Shown here: piece by piece, positions 54,118-62,487 of the stretch
How the letters are laid out: every line of letters starts with the position of its first letter
Position numbering within the stretch: position 1 is the stretch's first letter
Position numbers and translations under genes: made by a program
NCBI RefSeq assembly: GCF_026410085.1
Contig: NZ_CP112866.1
Span: forward strand, 2,232,001-2,296,000
Length of the DNA: 64,000 bases
Direction of reading: 5' to 3'
DNA from: Pseudomonas quebecensis
GTDB lineage: Bacteria; Pseudomonadota; Gammaproteobacteria; Pseudomonadales; Pseudomonadaceae
The notes under the pieces: model-generated
What the model was told of the DNA's origin: nothing
Database searches by the model: none
The model's input: only the letters and a program-made list of their open reading frames with translations

Positions 54118-55272
54118 CGCTACCGCGACGCCGATCAGCGCGGTGATCCCGGTCAGTAACAGGATCACCGTTTGCGTGCCGACAGGCGCGGCCAGCAGCG
54201 CAACCATCAAGCCCGCCAAGGGTTGGGCGAGATTGTTGAGCAGGGTGATCACGCCTACGGTCTTGCCGAAGTCCTGCACCGGAATCACCCGCTGCCGGGT
54301 GCTGCGCAGGTACACGTTGAACATCTTGTCAAAGCCTGTGATCAGCAGGAAACCCAGGGTGTAGGCCCACACATCAGGGCTGATCGCCGTGATCAGCGCA
54401 CCGACGGCAATCATTGAATAGCCCAGCCCGCCCATGAGCTTCATGGGCAATGCCGAGTGAGCCAGATAGAACAGAATCCCGATGGTGACCAGCGCCCCGG
54501 CAGCCTGGAGCAGGGCGTAGCTGTCCTTGCCGGCGCCGAACTGGCCGGTGACCATGGCCGCCGAGGTCGCCAGCGTTACGCCGACGATCAGGTTGACGCC
54601 GACCGCCAGGGTGATGATGCGCTTGAGTGCCGCCAGTCGACCTATGTGGCCGAAGGCGATGCGCAGCGGCTGCAGCCAGATATCGCCGTGCTGGGCATGG
54701 CTCGGTAGGTGGATTGTGGTGTGGCGCTGCCAGATCAACATGGCCAGATCGGCCACTACGAACAAGCCGGCCACGCCTGCCACCACCCACGGCCAGCTCC
54801 AGACTTGCAGCAGCAGCGCCGCCAGCAGCGGGCCGAGCACCAGGCCGCTCTGATCGGCAATCTGTGAATAGGACAGGGTCTTGGCGTAGCTGTACTGTGG
54901 GAAACCATGGGGCATCACCACTTCCCGCGCCATGATGCCCAGGGTCGTCAGCACCCCGCACAGTGCCGATAGGATCACCAGCCAATAAATGCCATCGAAC
55001 ACCCCATACAACGCTACCGTCACTGCGCACACCAGTGCCCGGTAGACCTGGCTGATATGCAGGATGCGCACCGGTGAAAACTTATCGCACAACGCCCCGC
55101 ACACCGGGAACGCCAGGTAGCGCGGCAGCGACTCGCAAAAAAACGCCAGGCCCGCCCAGGCCACGCTGCCGGTGGTCTGGAACACGATCAGGGGCACGAT
55201 AAACAACAGAACCTGATCCGCCAGCCGCGACACAAACAGTGAGATGAAGAACGCCAGGTAATCCTTACGCAT
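54073..55272 (-). CDS. MFS transporter
   Basis: A 399-residue major-facilitator permease with twelve predicted hydrophobic helices; the first is YLAFFISLFVSRLADQVLLF. The family loop-2 motif is relaxed (GALCDKFSPVRILHISQ). It resembles the EntS-like drug/siderophore exporter group, but nothing specifies a substrate. A GGGAG SD precedes the start. Its start region faces the rstA-like gene across 162 nt holding repeated GTTAAAAACT boxes, so it may be part of the same regulon. The 3' end overlaps miaE by 45 nt. Confidence 0.85.
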   Translation of the reverse strand: MRKDYLAFFISLFVSRLADQVLLFIVPLIVFQTTGSVAWAGLAFFCESLPRYLAFPVCGALCDKFSPVRILHISQVYRALVCAVTVALYGVFDGIYWLVILSALCGVLTTLGIMAREVVMPHGFPQYSYAKTLSYSQIADQSGLVLGPLLAALLLQVWSWPWVVAGVAGLFVVADLAMLIWQRHTTIHLPSHAQHGDIWLQPLRIAFGHIGRLAALKRIITLAVGVNLIVGVTLATSAAMVTGQFGAGKDSYALLQAAGALVTIGILFYLAHSALPMKLMGGLGYSMIAVGALITAISPDVWAYTLGFLLITGFDKMFNVYLRSTRQRVIPVQDFGKTVGVITLLNNLAQPLAGLMVALLAAPVGTQTVILLLTGITALIGVAVASGWHATVKAELDVG

Positions 55273-55291
55273 ACAGCTCCCTGGGGTTGGC

Positions 55292-55332
55292 GTTAAAAAC
55301 TGCGGGCTATTTGTTAAAAACTCTTAAAAACA
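55292..55332 (+). promoter_or_regulatory. Three GTTAAAAACT-type direct repeats, candidate response-regulator boxes
   Basis: GTTAAAAACT at 55292-55301, the same at 55313-55322, and CTTAAAAACA at 55323-55332. Spacing is 21 bp then 10 bp, i.e. whole helical turns, the arrangement OmpR-family regulators bind as head-to-tail dimers. They lie 20-60 nt upstream of the MFS start and about 100-140 nt upstream of the rstA-like start, so they could serve both. Confidence 0.5.
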
Positions 55333-55360
55333 TGAAGCTTGCCCTGTGGGGAGTTGGCCG

Positions 55361-55393
55361 ACCACTCAAGTGGTGCAGCTTGCCATCTATAAT
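55361..55393 (+). promoter_or_regulatory. Candidate promoter of the rstAB-like operon
   Basis: A perfect TATAAT -10 box at 55388-55393 lies 41 nt before the ATG at 55435. The -35 position has no TTGACA-like box but is occupied by the palindrome ACCACT-CA-AGTGGT (55361-55374). A good -10 without a -35 is typical of activator-dependent promoters, in line with the upstream repeats. Confidence 0.45.
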
Positions 55394-55434
55394 GCCCGCT
55401 CTTCAATCAATCGCCGTTTGCACACTGAGAACCT

Positions 55435-56142
55435 ATGGAAAACCTGGGGCTGGGCAAGGTTCTGCTGGTCGAGGACGACGAGCGACTGGCAGGGCTGATC
55501 GCACATTTTTTGTCGCAGCATGGCTTTGACGTGCGAGTGGTGCACCGGGGCGACGAGGCCCTGGAAGCCTTTCTGGATTTCACCCCGAAGATGGTGGTGC
55601 TCGACCTGATGCTGCCGGGCCAGAGCGGCCTGCAGGTGTGCCGTGAAATCCGTCGCGTGTCGGACACACCGATTGTGATCCTCACCGCCAAGGAGGACGA
55701 CCTGGACCATATCCTGGGCCTGGAGTCCGGCGCCGACGACTACGTGATCAAGCCGATCAAACCACCCGTGCTGCTGGCGCGCCTGCGTGCGCTGCAACGC
55801 AGGCAGGCGCCCGAGCCCACGGTACGTGGCGCGCTGGCGTTCGGCCGGTTGGCCATCGACCGCAGTTGCCGGGTGGTCAGCCTGGGCGACGAGCGCATCG
55901 ACCTGACCACCATGGAGTTCGAACTGCTCTGGCTGCTGGCCAGCAACGCCGGCAGCATCCTGTCGCGCGATGACATTCTCAACCGCATGCGCGGTATCGC
56001 CTTCGACGGGCTCAACCGCAGCGTCGACGTGTACATCAGCAAGCTGCGCGCCAAGCTCAACGACAACCCTCGCGAACCGGTCTGCATCAAGACCATCTGG
56101 GGCAAGGGCTACCTGTTCAATCCGTTTGCGTGGGAGGTCTAG
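55435..56142 (+). CDS. rstA: OmpR-family response regulator, RstA-like
   Basis: A 235-residue regulator. The receiver domain has the acidic pair D14-D15, the phosphorylation site D57 in VVLDLMLPG, and the Lys of VIKPIKPP. The C-terminal winged helix reads MEFELLWLLASNAG...FDGLNRSVDVYISKLRAKL...IKTIWGKGYLF. The FDGLxRSVDVxIS and C-terminal GYLFxPxAWE features match E. coli RstA as I remember it. The kinase gene begins directly after its stop codon, so the two are coupled. Autoregulation through the upstream direct repeats is likely. The stimulus is not known. Confidence 0.87.
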   Translation: MENLGLGKVLLVEDDERLAGLIAHFLSQHGFDVRVVHRGDEALEAFLDFTPKMVVLDLMLPGQSGLQVCREIRRVSDTPIVILTAKEDDLDHILGLESGADDYVIKPIKPPVLLARLRALQRRQAPEPTVRGALAFGRLAIDRSCRVVSLGDERIDLTTMEFELLWLLASNAGSILSRDDILNRMRGIAFDGLNRSVDVYISKLRAKLNDNPREPVCIKTIWGKGYLFNPFAWEV

Positions 56143-57420
56143 GTGCTGCGACTTTACCTGCGTCTGTATCTGATCCTGGCGTTGGGGCTGGCGGGCGCGA
56201 TCTGGCTGGTCAACTACACCTTCGACGAGTTGGTGCCCGAGGCCAACGAAACCTACAACCGCGAGGCCTTGCGTGGCCCGGCTTACGGCCTGGTGGAGCA
56301 ATTGCGGCCGCTGCCCGTTACACAGCGCCAGGCGCGGCTTGCTGAGCTGCAACCTTATTACGGGCTGCGTCTGCAACTGGTGCTCAAGGATGCTCAGGCA
56401 CTGACGGCTCGCGAGCAAGCGCTGCTGGCCGAGGGGCGGCTGGTGGTACGTGGCGACTTTATGGAGTTCCTCGCCGATATTGACGGTGGCCCGCAATTGC
56501 TGGAGATCAAGCTGCCGGAAGAGCCTAAATGGCTGTATATGTGGGCCTATGGGTTTCTCGGCGTGTGCCTGGCCGTTGTCCTGTATTTTTGGGTGCGCCC
56601 GCATTGGCGCGACCTGGAGCACATCCGCCTGGCCGCCCAACGCTTTGGTGATAACGACCTCGGCTCACGTATCCTGCTGCCGCGCCGTTCCACCGTGCGC
56701 GAGCTGGCCGGTCACTTCAATCAGATGGCCGAGCGCATCGAAAGCCTGATCGCCAATCAGCGCGAACTCACCAACGCGGTATCCCATGAACTGCGCACGC
56801 CGATCGCGCGGCTGTCGTTCGAACTCGACCAGCTCAAGCAACAGGCCGACCCACGCCAGCGCGGCGAGCTGATTGCCGACATGTACGCCGACCTGGGCGA
56901 GCTGGAAGAGATGGTCTCGGAGTTGCTCACCTACGCCAGCCTGGAGCGAGGCGCCACGCAGGTAACCCGCGAGCGCATCGAAGCCCACAGCTGGCTCGAC
57001 AGCGTTATCGCCAGCGTGGCGCTGGAGGCCGAAGCGGCCGGCGTCCAGTTATCGCTGCGGGTGTGTGAGGTGGACTTTATCCAGATTGAGCCGCGCTTTA
57101 TGGCTCGCGCGGTGATCAACCTGTTGCGCAACGCCATCCGTTACGCCGAGCGGCGGGTACAGGTGTCGCTGATCGCGTTCGGTAGCGGCTATGAAGTGCG
57201 TGTATGTGACGACGGCCCCGGCGTGCCCGAGGACGGCCGCGCGAAAATCTTCCAGCCGTTCATGCGCCTGGACGCCAGTCGCGACCGTCGCACCGGCGGC
57301 TTCGGCCTCGGCCTGGCCCTGGTGCAACGGGTGTCCCAGTGGCATGGAGGGCAGGTCGAGGTGCAGGATTCGGAGTGGGGCGGGGCGTCGTTTCGCATGA
57401 CCTGGGCTTACGCCGAATAA
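56143..57420 (+). CDS. rstB: Sensor histidine kinase, RstB-like
   Basis: A 425-residue membrane kinase. Two transmembrane helices (about 8-25 and 131-149) flank a periplasmic sensor of about 105 residues. After YFWVRPHWRDLEHIRLAAQRFG comes a HAMP domain. The phospho-acceptor is H215 in VSHELRTP. The ATPase domain shows N (LLRNAIRYAE), G1 (DDGPGVPE), F (FQPFMRLD) and G2 (GGFGLGLAL) boxes. WVRPHW.D and ASRDR.TGGFGLGLA closely mirror E. coli RstB. The GTG start at 56143 immediately follows the regulator's TAG and has GGAGG upstream. Confidence 0.88.
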   Translation: MLRLYLRLYLILALGLAGAIWLVNYTFDELVPEANETYNREALRGPAYGLVEQLRPLPVTQRQARLAELQPYYGLRLQLVLKDAQALTAREQALLAEGRLVVRGDFMEFLADIDGGPQLLEIKLPEEPKWLYMWAYGFLGVCLAVVLYFWVRPHWRDLEHIRLAAQRFGDNDLGSRILLPRRSTVRELAGHFNQMAERIESLIANQRELTNAVSHELRTPIARLSFELDQLKQQADPRQRGELIADMYADLGELEEMVSELLTYASLERGATQVTRERIEAHSWLDSVIASVALEAEAAGVQLSLRVCEVDFIQIEPRFMARAVINLLRNAIRYAERRVQVSLIAFGSGYEVRVCDDGPGVPEDGRAKIFQPFMRLDASRDRRTGGFGLGLALVQRVSQWHGGQVEVQDSEWGGASFRMTWAYAE

Positions 57421-57441
57421 CAGCGATGGCGCCCGAGCCAG

Positions 57442-58584
57442 TTAGGGTGCCAGCGCGCTCAGGATCGCATGCGCCACCTTTACCCGCTCAGCGTTCGGGT
57501 AATTCCTGTTCGCCAGGATCACCACGCCTTTGTCCTGGGCTGGCACATACGCGACGTACGCGCCAAAACCGCCGGTGGAACCGGTTTTGTTGTACAGCAC
57601 ATTGGCCGGTTGCGCGTGGGGCGTGGCAAACCAACCGACCGCGTGGGGTTGCATGGCCATCGGCGTGGAGTTGCCGTCGATCAGGGCCTGCAGCGCGATG
57701 GGGTAAGGGTAGTACTCCCAGCCCAGAGCCTGGGTCATGCCGTCTACTTGGTAATAACCGCTATGGGCGGTGGCGATGGCTTGTTGCAGCGGTTGCTCCA
57801 GGGTTTGCGGGTGCATGTTCGCGATGACGTAATGCGCCAGGTCACGGGCTGTGGTCTTGATGCCATAGGCTTCGCTGTCCAGCGCGCCAGGGGAAACGCG
57901 CACGGGCTTGTCCTGCTTGTCATAGCCCTGGGCGTAACGAGGTTTTTGCTCGTCTGGCACGTTTACGTAGGTGTTTTTCAGGCCTAGTTTGGGCAGCAGC
58001 GTCTGCTCCATGGCGACGTGGTAAGGCTGCCCCAGGCTTCGCGCGGCCAGATAGCCGAACAGGCCGATGCTCGGGTTGGAATACAACCGCTGCGTGCCGG
58101 GGGCGTAGGCGGGTGTCCAGTGCTGGAAGTAGCTGAGCATGTTGTCGGCATTGTCGGCGGCCTGGGGAAACTGCAACGGCAGGCCGCCCGCGGTGTAGGT
58201 CGCCAATTGCAGCAGGCTGATACGTTCTAGAGCGCTGCCCTTGAGAGTCGGCAGGTGCTGGGCGGCCGGGTCCGTGAGCTTAAGTTTGCCGGTAGCCTGG
58301 GCGTAGCCGCCAAGCGTGGCGGCGAAGGTTTTACTGACCGAACCCACTTCAAACAGCGTGTTTTCGGTCACGGGCTGTCGCGTGTCTCTGGAAGCGAGGC
58401 CGTAATTAAAGTATTGCACCTGGCCTTTGTGGATCACTGCCACCGAAAGACCGGTGATGCCTTGCTGCTGCATCAGCGGTTCGACGCTGGCGTTGACCAC
58501 GGGGCGCAGGTCGGAATCGGCCAGACAGTGACCGGCGCTGAGCAGCAGGCTAGAGAGGGCGAGTGATCGTACGGAGTGACGCAT
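57442..58584 (-). CDS. ampC: Class C beta-lactamase (AmpC)
   Basis: A 380-residue periplasmic serine beta-lactamase. A signal peptide (MRHSVRSLALSSLLLSAGHCLA) precedes the enzyme. Class C motifs are complete: S82-V-S-K, Y168-S-N and K-T-G in LYNKTGSTGGFG. It hydrolyses cephalosporins and penicillins by an acyl-serine route. ATG 58584 gives the signal peptide directly; the extension to 58620 is rejected. It lies divergent from ampR with a 133-nt shared control region, the standard inducible arrangement in which AmpR responds to cell-wall recycling muropeptides. Confidence 0.95.
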   Translation of the reverse strand: MRHSVRSLALSSLLLSAGHCLADSDLRPVVNASVEPLMQQQGITGLSVAVIHKGQVQYFNYGLASRDTRQPVTENTLFEVGSVSKTFAATLGGYAQATGKLKLTDPAAQHLPTLKGSALERISLLQLATYTAGGLPLQFPQAADNADNMLSYFQHWTPAYAPGTQRLYSNPSIGLFGYLAARSLGQPYHVAMEQTLLPKLGLKNTYVNVPDEQKPRYAQGYDKQDKPVRVSPGALDSEAYGIKTTARDLAHYVIANMHPQTLEQPLQQAIATAHSGYYQVDGMTQALGWEYYPYPIALQALIDGNSTPMAMQPHAVGWFATPHAQPANVLYNKTGSTGGFGAYVAYVPAQDKGVVILANRNYPNAERVKVAHAILSALAP

Positions 58585-58699
58585 GGTGGTTGGCTTCCCT
58601 AATAAGTGGTGCGATAACAATCAAGGCCTGCGCAGGCGCCGCAAATCTAGGTGGATTTCACTGACTGGACAAACGATGATATCTCGTCCCAGCCATTAG

Positions 58700-58718
58700 A
58701 AAAATTTGGGCTAGCTGA
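58700..58718 (-). promoter_or_regulatory. Candidate AmpR operator
   Basis: Reading on the minus strand, TCAGCTAGCCCAAATTTTT resembles the AmpR boxes I recall from P. aeruginosa (TCTGCTCCAAATTT) and has the LysR T-N11-A core. It abuts the ampR start codon, as expected for a site that represses ampR while activating ampC. The assignment is by resemblance only. Confidence 0.5.
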
Positions 58719-59620
58719 TGTTGCGTTCCCATTTGCCCCTTAATGCCCTGCGCGCCTTCGAGGCTTCGGCTCGCCACCTGAGCTTTACCCGCGCCGCCAT
58801 CGAGCTGTGCGTTACCCAGGCGGCGGTCAGCCATCAGGTAAAAAGCCTGGAAGCCCAACTCAATGTCACTTTGTTCAAGCGCCTGCCGCGCGGGCTCATG
58901 CTCACCCGCGAAGGCGAAACCCTGCTGCCGGTGCTGCGGGAATCCTTCGACCGCATCGCCCAGACCCTGGGGCAGTTCGAAGGCGGGCATTACCGCGAAG
59001 TGCTAACCGTGGGCGCGGTGGGCACCTTCGCGGTGGGCTGGCTGTTGCCGCGCCTTTCGGACTTTCAGGCACGTTACCCGCTGATCGACCTGCGCCTGTC
59101 CACCCACAACAACCGTGTCGATGTGGCTGCCGAAGGCCTGGATTACGCAGTACGTTTCGGCGCCGGTGCCTGGCATGGCACCGATGCCTGCCACGTGCTG
59201 GCGGCGCCGCTGACGGTGCTGTGCATCCCGGCGATCGCCGAGCACCTGCACGCGCCGCACGATCTGTTGAAGCACACGCTGCTGCGCTCCTACCGCGCCG
59301 ATGAATGGAACCTGTGGTTTCACGCCGCTGGGTTGCCCGCCGATACCCTTGTGCCACGCAGTATCGTGTTCGACTCTTCGCTGGCGATGATGGATGCCGC
59401 GTTGCAGGGGATCGGGGTGGCGTTGGCACCGGCGGTGATGTTTGCGCGGCAATTGGAAAACGATCTGATTCGCCAGCCTTTCGACGTGGGCATTACCACC
59501 GGCAGCTACTGGTTGACGCGCCTGCAGTCCAGGGCCGAGACACCGGCGATGCTGGCGTTCAAGGGCTGGCTGCAAACCCAGGCCGGTGAGGGCGAAGCTG
59601 TCCTTCTGCCATCTTCTTGA
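58718..59620 (+). CDS. ampR: LysR-family regulator AmpR
   Basis: A 300-residue LysR protein. The N-terminus HLPLNALRAFEASARHLSF and the helix-turn-helix ELCVTQAAVSHQVKSLE agree closely with P. aeruginosa AmpR as I know it. The effector domain has TVGAVGTFAVGWLLPRL, STHNNRVDVAAEGLDYA and SIVFDSSLAMM. It binds UDP-MurNAc-pentapeptide or anhydro-muropeptides to repress or activate ampC. The start matches the family N-terminus although only a weak GGG lies upstream, perhaps because the operator overlaps it. Confidence 0.95.
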   Translation: MLRSHLPLNALRAFEASARHLSFTRAAIELCVTQAAVSHQVKSLEAQLNVTLFKRLPRGLMLTREGETLLPVLRESFDRIAQTLGQFEGGHYREVLTVGAVGTFAVGWLLPRLSDFQARYPLIDLRLSTHNNRVDVAAEGLDYAVRFGAGAWHGTDACHVLAAPLTVLCIPAIAEHLHAPHDLLKHTLLRSYRADEWNLWFHAAGLPADTLVPRSIVFDSSLAMMDAALQGIGVALAPAVMFARQLENDLIRQPFDVGITTGSYWLTRLQSRAETPAMLAFKGWLQTQAGEGEAVLLPSS

Positions 59621-59681
59621 AACAAAATGAAACATTCTCGCTGGCTCGGCGATCTACTGTGGCCCCGACCTGAGGCTGTTC

Positions 59682-60866
59682 ATGAAAATTCCGCGCCCCT
59701 CCGCCCGCATGCCGCACCTGACTCAACTACGCAATCTGAAGATGGCGCGCTCGGCCCACGCCTATGTGCGGGGCAGCACCGTGCAATTCTACGAGTGGCT
59801 GCACAGCCTGCCCGGACGCCGCTTGCCCCATGGCCCGGCGATTTGGATCTGTGGCGACTGCCACGCCGGTAATCTGGGCCCGACCGGGGACACCGACGGC
59901 CGCATCGACATGCATATCCGCGACCTCGACCAAACGGTGATCGGCAACCCGGCCCATGACCTGGTGCGCCTGGCCCTGTCCCTGGCCACGGCCGCGCGTG
60001 GCTCGGACCTGCCAGGGGTGACCACCGCACGCATGCTCGAAGAAATGATGCAGGGTTACGAACAAGCCTTCAAAGACAAGCCGGACGAAGCCCCGCCACG
60101 CCCCTCCCAGGTCAAGGCTGGCATGCGCAGCGCGGTGGCGCGTACCTGGAAGCATTTGGCGCGTGAACGGATCGAGAGCGTGCGGCCGACGATCCCGCTG
60201 GGCAAACACTTCTGGTCGCTGTCGCGGGCGGAAAAAAGTGCGTTGGAAAACGTCTGCGCCTCGGATGACATTCAGCAGTTGGTCACCTCGCTCAAGGGGC
60301 GGCCCAAGGATGCCAAGGTCGAGTTGCTGGACTCGGCGTATTGGGTCAAGGGCTGCAGTTCCCTCGGGCTGCTGCGTTATGCAGTGTTGCTCGGTGTGGG
60401 TGACAAAGATGATCAGGAGTACTGCCTGATCGATATCAAGGAAGCCGTGGGCGCGGCGGCACCCCGTGCGTCCCGGGCGAAGATGCCACGAGACAATGGT
60501 CGCCGCGTGGTTGAGGGCGCGCGTCAGTTGTCGCCGGGATTGGGCGAACGCATGGTGGCGACGCGCTTTTTGGACCATGGTTTTTTTATCCGGGAACTGC
60601 TGCCCCAGGACATGAAGCTGGAACTGGACGAACTGAGCGAAACCGACGCCATGCACGCCGCCGGTTACCTGGCCCGCGTGGTCGGCATCGCCCACGCCCG
60701 ACAGATGGACCGCGCCACCCGCAAGGCCTGGATGGCGGTCCTCCAGGAGAACCGCACCCGGCAACTGGACGCGCCGTCGTGGTTATGGACCAGCGTGGTG
60801 CAACTGGTAGGCAGCCATGAGCAAGGCTACCTCAACCACTGCCGGCGATATGCCCTGGAACACTGA
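59682..60866 (+). CDS. DUF2252 domain protein
   Basis: A 394-residue cytosolic protein with the DUF2252 pattern: MARSAHAYVRGSTVQFYEWL, ICGDCHAGNLGP, MHIRDLDQTVIGNPAHDLVRLALSL (listed as landmarks). Further features are YWVKGCSSLGLLRY and a late LARVVGIAHARQMD helix. GDCHxxN and DxDxT resemble the catalytic and metal loops of kinase-like phosphotransferases, so a kinase-type activity is possible but untested. A TGAGG SD precedes the ATG. Monocistronic and downstream of ampR, with a hairpin after the stop. Confidence 0.85.
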   Translation: MKIPRPSARMPHLTQLRNLKMARSAHAYVRGSTVQFYEWLHSLPGRRLPHGPAIWICGDCHAGNLGPTGDTDGRIDMHIRDLDQTVIGNPAHDLVRLALSLATAARGSDLPGVTTARMLEEMMQGYEQAFKDKPDEAPPRPSQVKAGMRSAVARTWKHLARERIESVRPTIPLGKHFWSLSRAEKSALENVCASDDIQQLVTSLKGRPKDAKVELLDSAYWVKGCSSLGLLRYAVLLGVGDKDDQEYCLIDIKEAVGAAAPRASRAKMPRDNGRRVVEGARQLSPGLGERMVATRFLDHGFFIRELLPQDMKLELDELSETDAMHAAGYLARVVGIAHARQMDRATRKAWMAVLQENRTRQLDAPSWLWTSVVQLVGSHEQGYLNHCRRYALEH

Positions 60867-60883
60867 CCCTCAGCTTGCTGTTA

Positions 60884-60904
60884 TGAGCAGGGCAAGCCTG
60901 CTCA
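60884..60904. terminator. Hairpin between convergent DUF2252 and hydrolase genes
   Basis: TGAGCAGG-GCAAG-CCTGCTCA is a perfect 8-bp stem 18 nt after the DUF2252 stop, placed between two converging genes. No T-run, so moderate confidence. Confidence 0.5.
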
Positions 60905-60961
60905 CTGCAAGAAGCGTTTTATGTTCCAGCTCCAGGCGGGCAACCCCGCTCACAGTCGCTC

Positions 60962-61849
60962 TCACGCCAGGTATTTGCGAAACCACCCCAATGTGCGCTC
61001 CCACGCCAGGTTCGCCGCCGCGTCGTCGTAACGCGGTGTCGAGTCGTTGTGAAAGCCATGGTTGGCGCCCTGGTAGATATACGCCTCATAGAGGGTTCCG
61101 GCCGCCTTCAACGCTTGTTCATAGGCCGGCCAGCCTTCGTTGATGCGCGTGTCCAGCTCGCCGAAGTGCAGCATGATCGGCGCCTTGATGCGTGCAACGT
61201 CCTTCGTGTCCGGTTGGCGCCCATAAAACGACACAGCAGCGCCCAGTTCGGGATAGGCCACCGCGGCCGCATTGGTTACCCCGCCGCCATAACAGAAACC
61301 GGTGATACCGACCTTACCGTTGCCGCTGTCGTGCTTCATCAGCCATTCGATGGCCGCGAAGAAATCGTTCATCAGTTTGGTCGGGTCGACTTGCTCTTGC
61401 AGCGCCTTGCCTTTTTCATCATTGCCGGGGTAACCGCCGACCGAGGTCAGGCCGTCCGGCGCCAGGGCGATGAATCCGGCCTTGGCCAGGCGCCGCGCGA
61501 CGTCTTCGATATAGGGGTTCAAACCGCGATTTTCATGCACCACCACCACCGCCGGCAGCTTGCCGCTGGCATGTGTCGGGCGCACCAGATAGCCGCGTAC
61601 TGTGCCGTGGCCCTGGGGCGAGGGGTAGGTGATGTAGTCGGCGACGATGGCAGGGTCGGTGAATTTCACCTGTTCGGCCAGGGCATAGTCGGGGCTCAGC
61701 GCCGCCAGCAACGCCGACGCGGTCAGCCCGCCGAAAGTGAACAGCGCGGCGCGGTCGAGAAACTCGCGACGGTTGATCGTGCCATGGGCATAGCCGTCAT
61801 AGAGTTCCAGCAGTTCGGGGGCGAAGTCTTTGGCGCTCAAGCGTTCCAT
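60962..61849 (-). CDS. Tat-exported dienelactone hydrolase family protein
   Basis: A 295-residue alpha/beta hydrolase. After a short helical lead (LELYDGYAHGTI) comes a twin-arginine signal, NRREFLDRAALFTFGGLTAS, so the enzyme is probably folded before export. The nucleophile is Cys in GITGFCYGGG and the base is His in GANHGFHND, matching the Cys-Asp-His triad of dienelactone hydrolases. I use ATG 61849 (GAGGA SD); the much longer in-frame extension to 62239 overlaps the thioesterase gene and is low-complexity. The natural substrate is unknown. Confidence 0.88.
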   Translation of the reverse strand: MERLSAKDFAPELLELYDGYAHGTINRREFLDRAALFTFGGLTASALLAALSPDYALAEQVKFTDPAIVADYITYPSPQGHGTVRGYLVRPTHASGKLPAVVVVHENRGLNPYIEDVARRLAKAGFIALAPDGLTSVGGYPGNDEKGKALQEQVDPTKLMNDFFAAIEWLMKHDSGNGKVGITGFCYGGGVTNAAAVAYPELGAAVSFYGRQPDTKDVARIKAPIMLHFGELDTRINEGWPAYEQALKAAGTLYEAYIYQGANHGFHNDSTPRYDDAAANLAWERTLGWFRKYLA

Positions 61850-61893
61850 CGATGCAGTCCTCGCTAAACGGTGGCAGTGAAAGGTACCCGGAT

Positions 61894-62388
61894 TCAGTCG
61901 GTGCGACCGTGGGCAGCGGCGGCCAACTGGCCGGTATCGACACGCACAAATACCGAATCGCCGATGGCCGTGAGTACGCCGCCGGCGTACACCTCGCAGA
62001 TCACCTGGGTTTTGCGCCCGACATCGCCCTCGACCCGCGCGCGTAAGGTCAGCGGTACGCCCATGGGGGTGGGCTTGATGAATTTGATGCCCAGGTTGCC
62101 GGTGACGCAGTCGATGCGCGGCACGCTGCCGGGTTCGCGTTGTTCGGCCTGGTAGTGATAAGCCATGGCGGTCCAGTTGGAGTGGCAGTCCACCAGCATC
62201 GCGATCAGGCCGCCATACACCAAGTCCGGCCAGCCGCAATAGCGGGCGTCCGGCTGGTGCTCGGCAATCACATGGACGCGGTCTTCATCCCAGCGGCTCT
62301 TGATGTGCAGGCCGTGGGGGTTGCTGCTGCCGCAGCCGTAACAGACGCCTTCCGGCGCGGTGGTGTCCTGCAGTGAAGGGGCGTGCAT
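61894..62388 (-). CDS. PaaI-family hotdog thioesterase
   Basis: A 164-residue hotdog-fold protein. An N-terminal CYGCGSSNPHGL element is common in this subgroup, followed by VYGGLIAMLVDCHSNWTAM, the hotdog helix with the usual catalytic Asp, and KFIKPTPMGVPLTLRARV on the sheet. It should hydrolyse an acyl-CoA thioester. An AAGGATG SD precedes the ATG. It lies 44 nt upstream of the hydrolase and may be co-transcribed. Confidence 0.85.
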   Translation of the reverse strand: MHAPSLQDTTAPEGVCYGCGSSNPHGLHIKSRWDEDRVHVIAEHQPDARYCGWPDLVYGGLIAMLVDCHSNWTAMAYHYQAEQREPGSVPRIDCVTGNLGIKFIKPTPMGVPLTLRARVEGDVGRKTQVICEVYAGGVLTAIGDSVFVRVDTGQLAAAAHGRTD

Positions 62389-62487
62389 GTCGCATCCTTT
62401 TATTCTGTGGCGATAACTCTGTTTAGCAGGACAAACGAGGAATGGGAATAAAACGCTGAGGTAATGATGCCGCCCAGAGACGGTGTA

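Noticed and set aside
61850..62239. N-terminal extension of the dienelactone hydrolase frame
   Set aside because: Arg/His-rich, antisense-register overlap with the thioesterase gene; the Tat signal and SD place the start at 61849.
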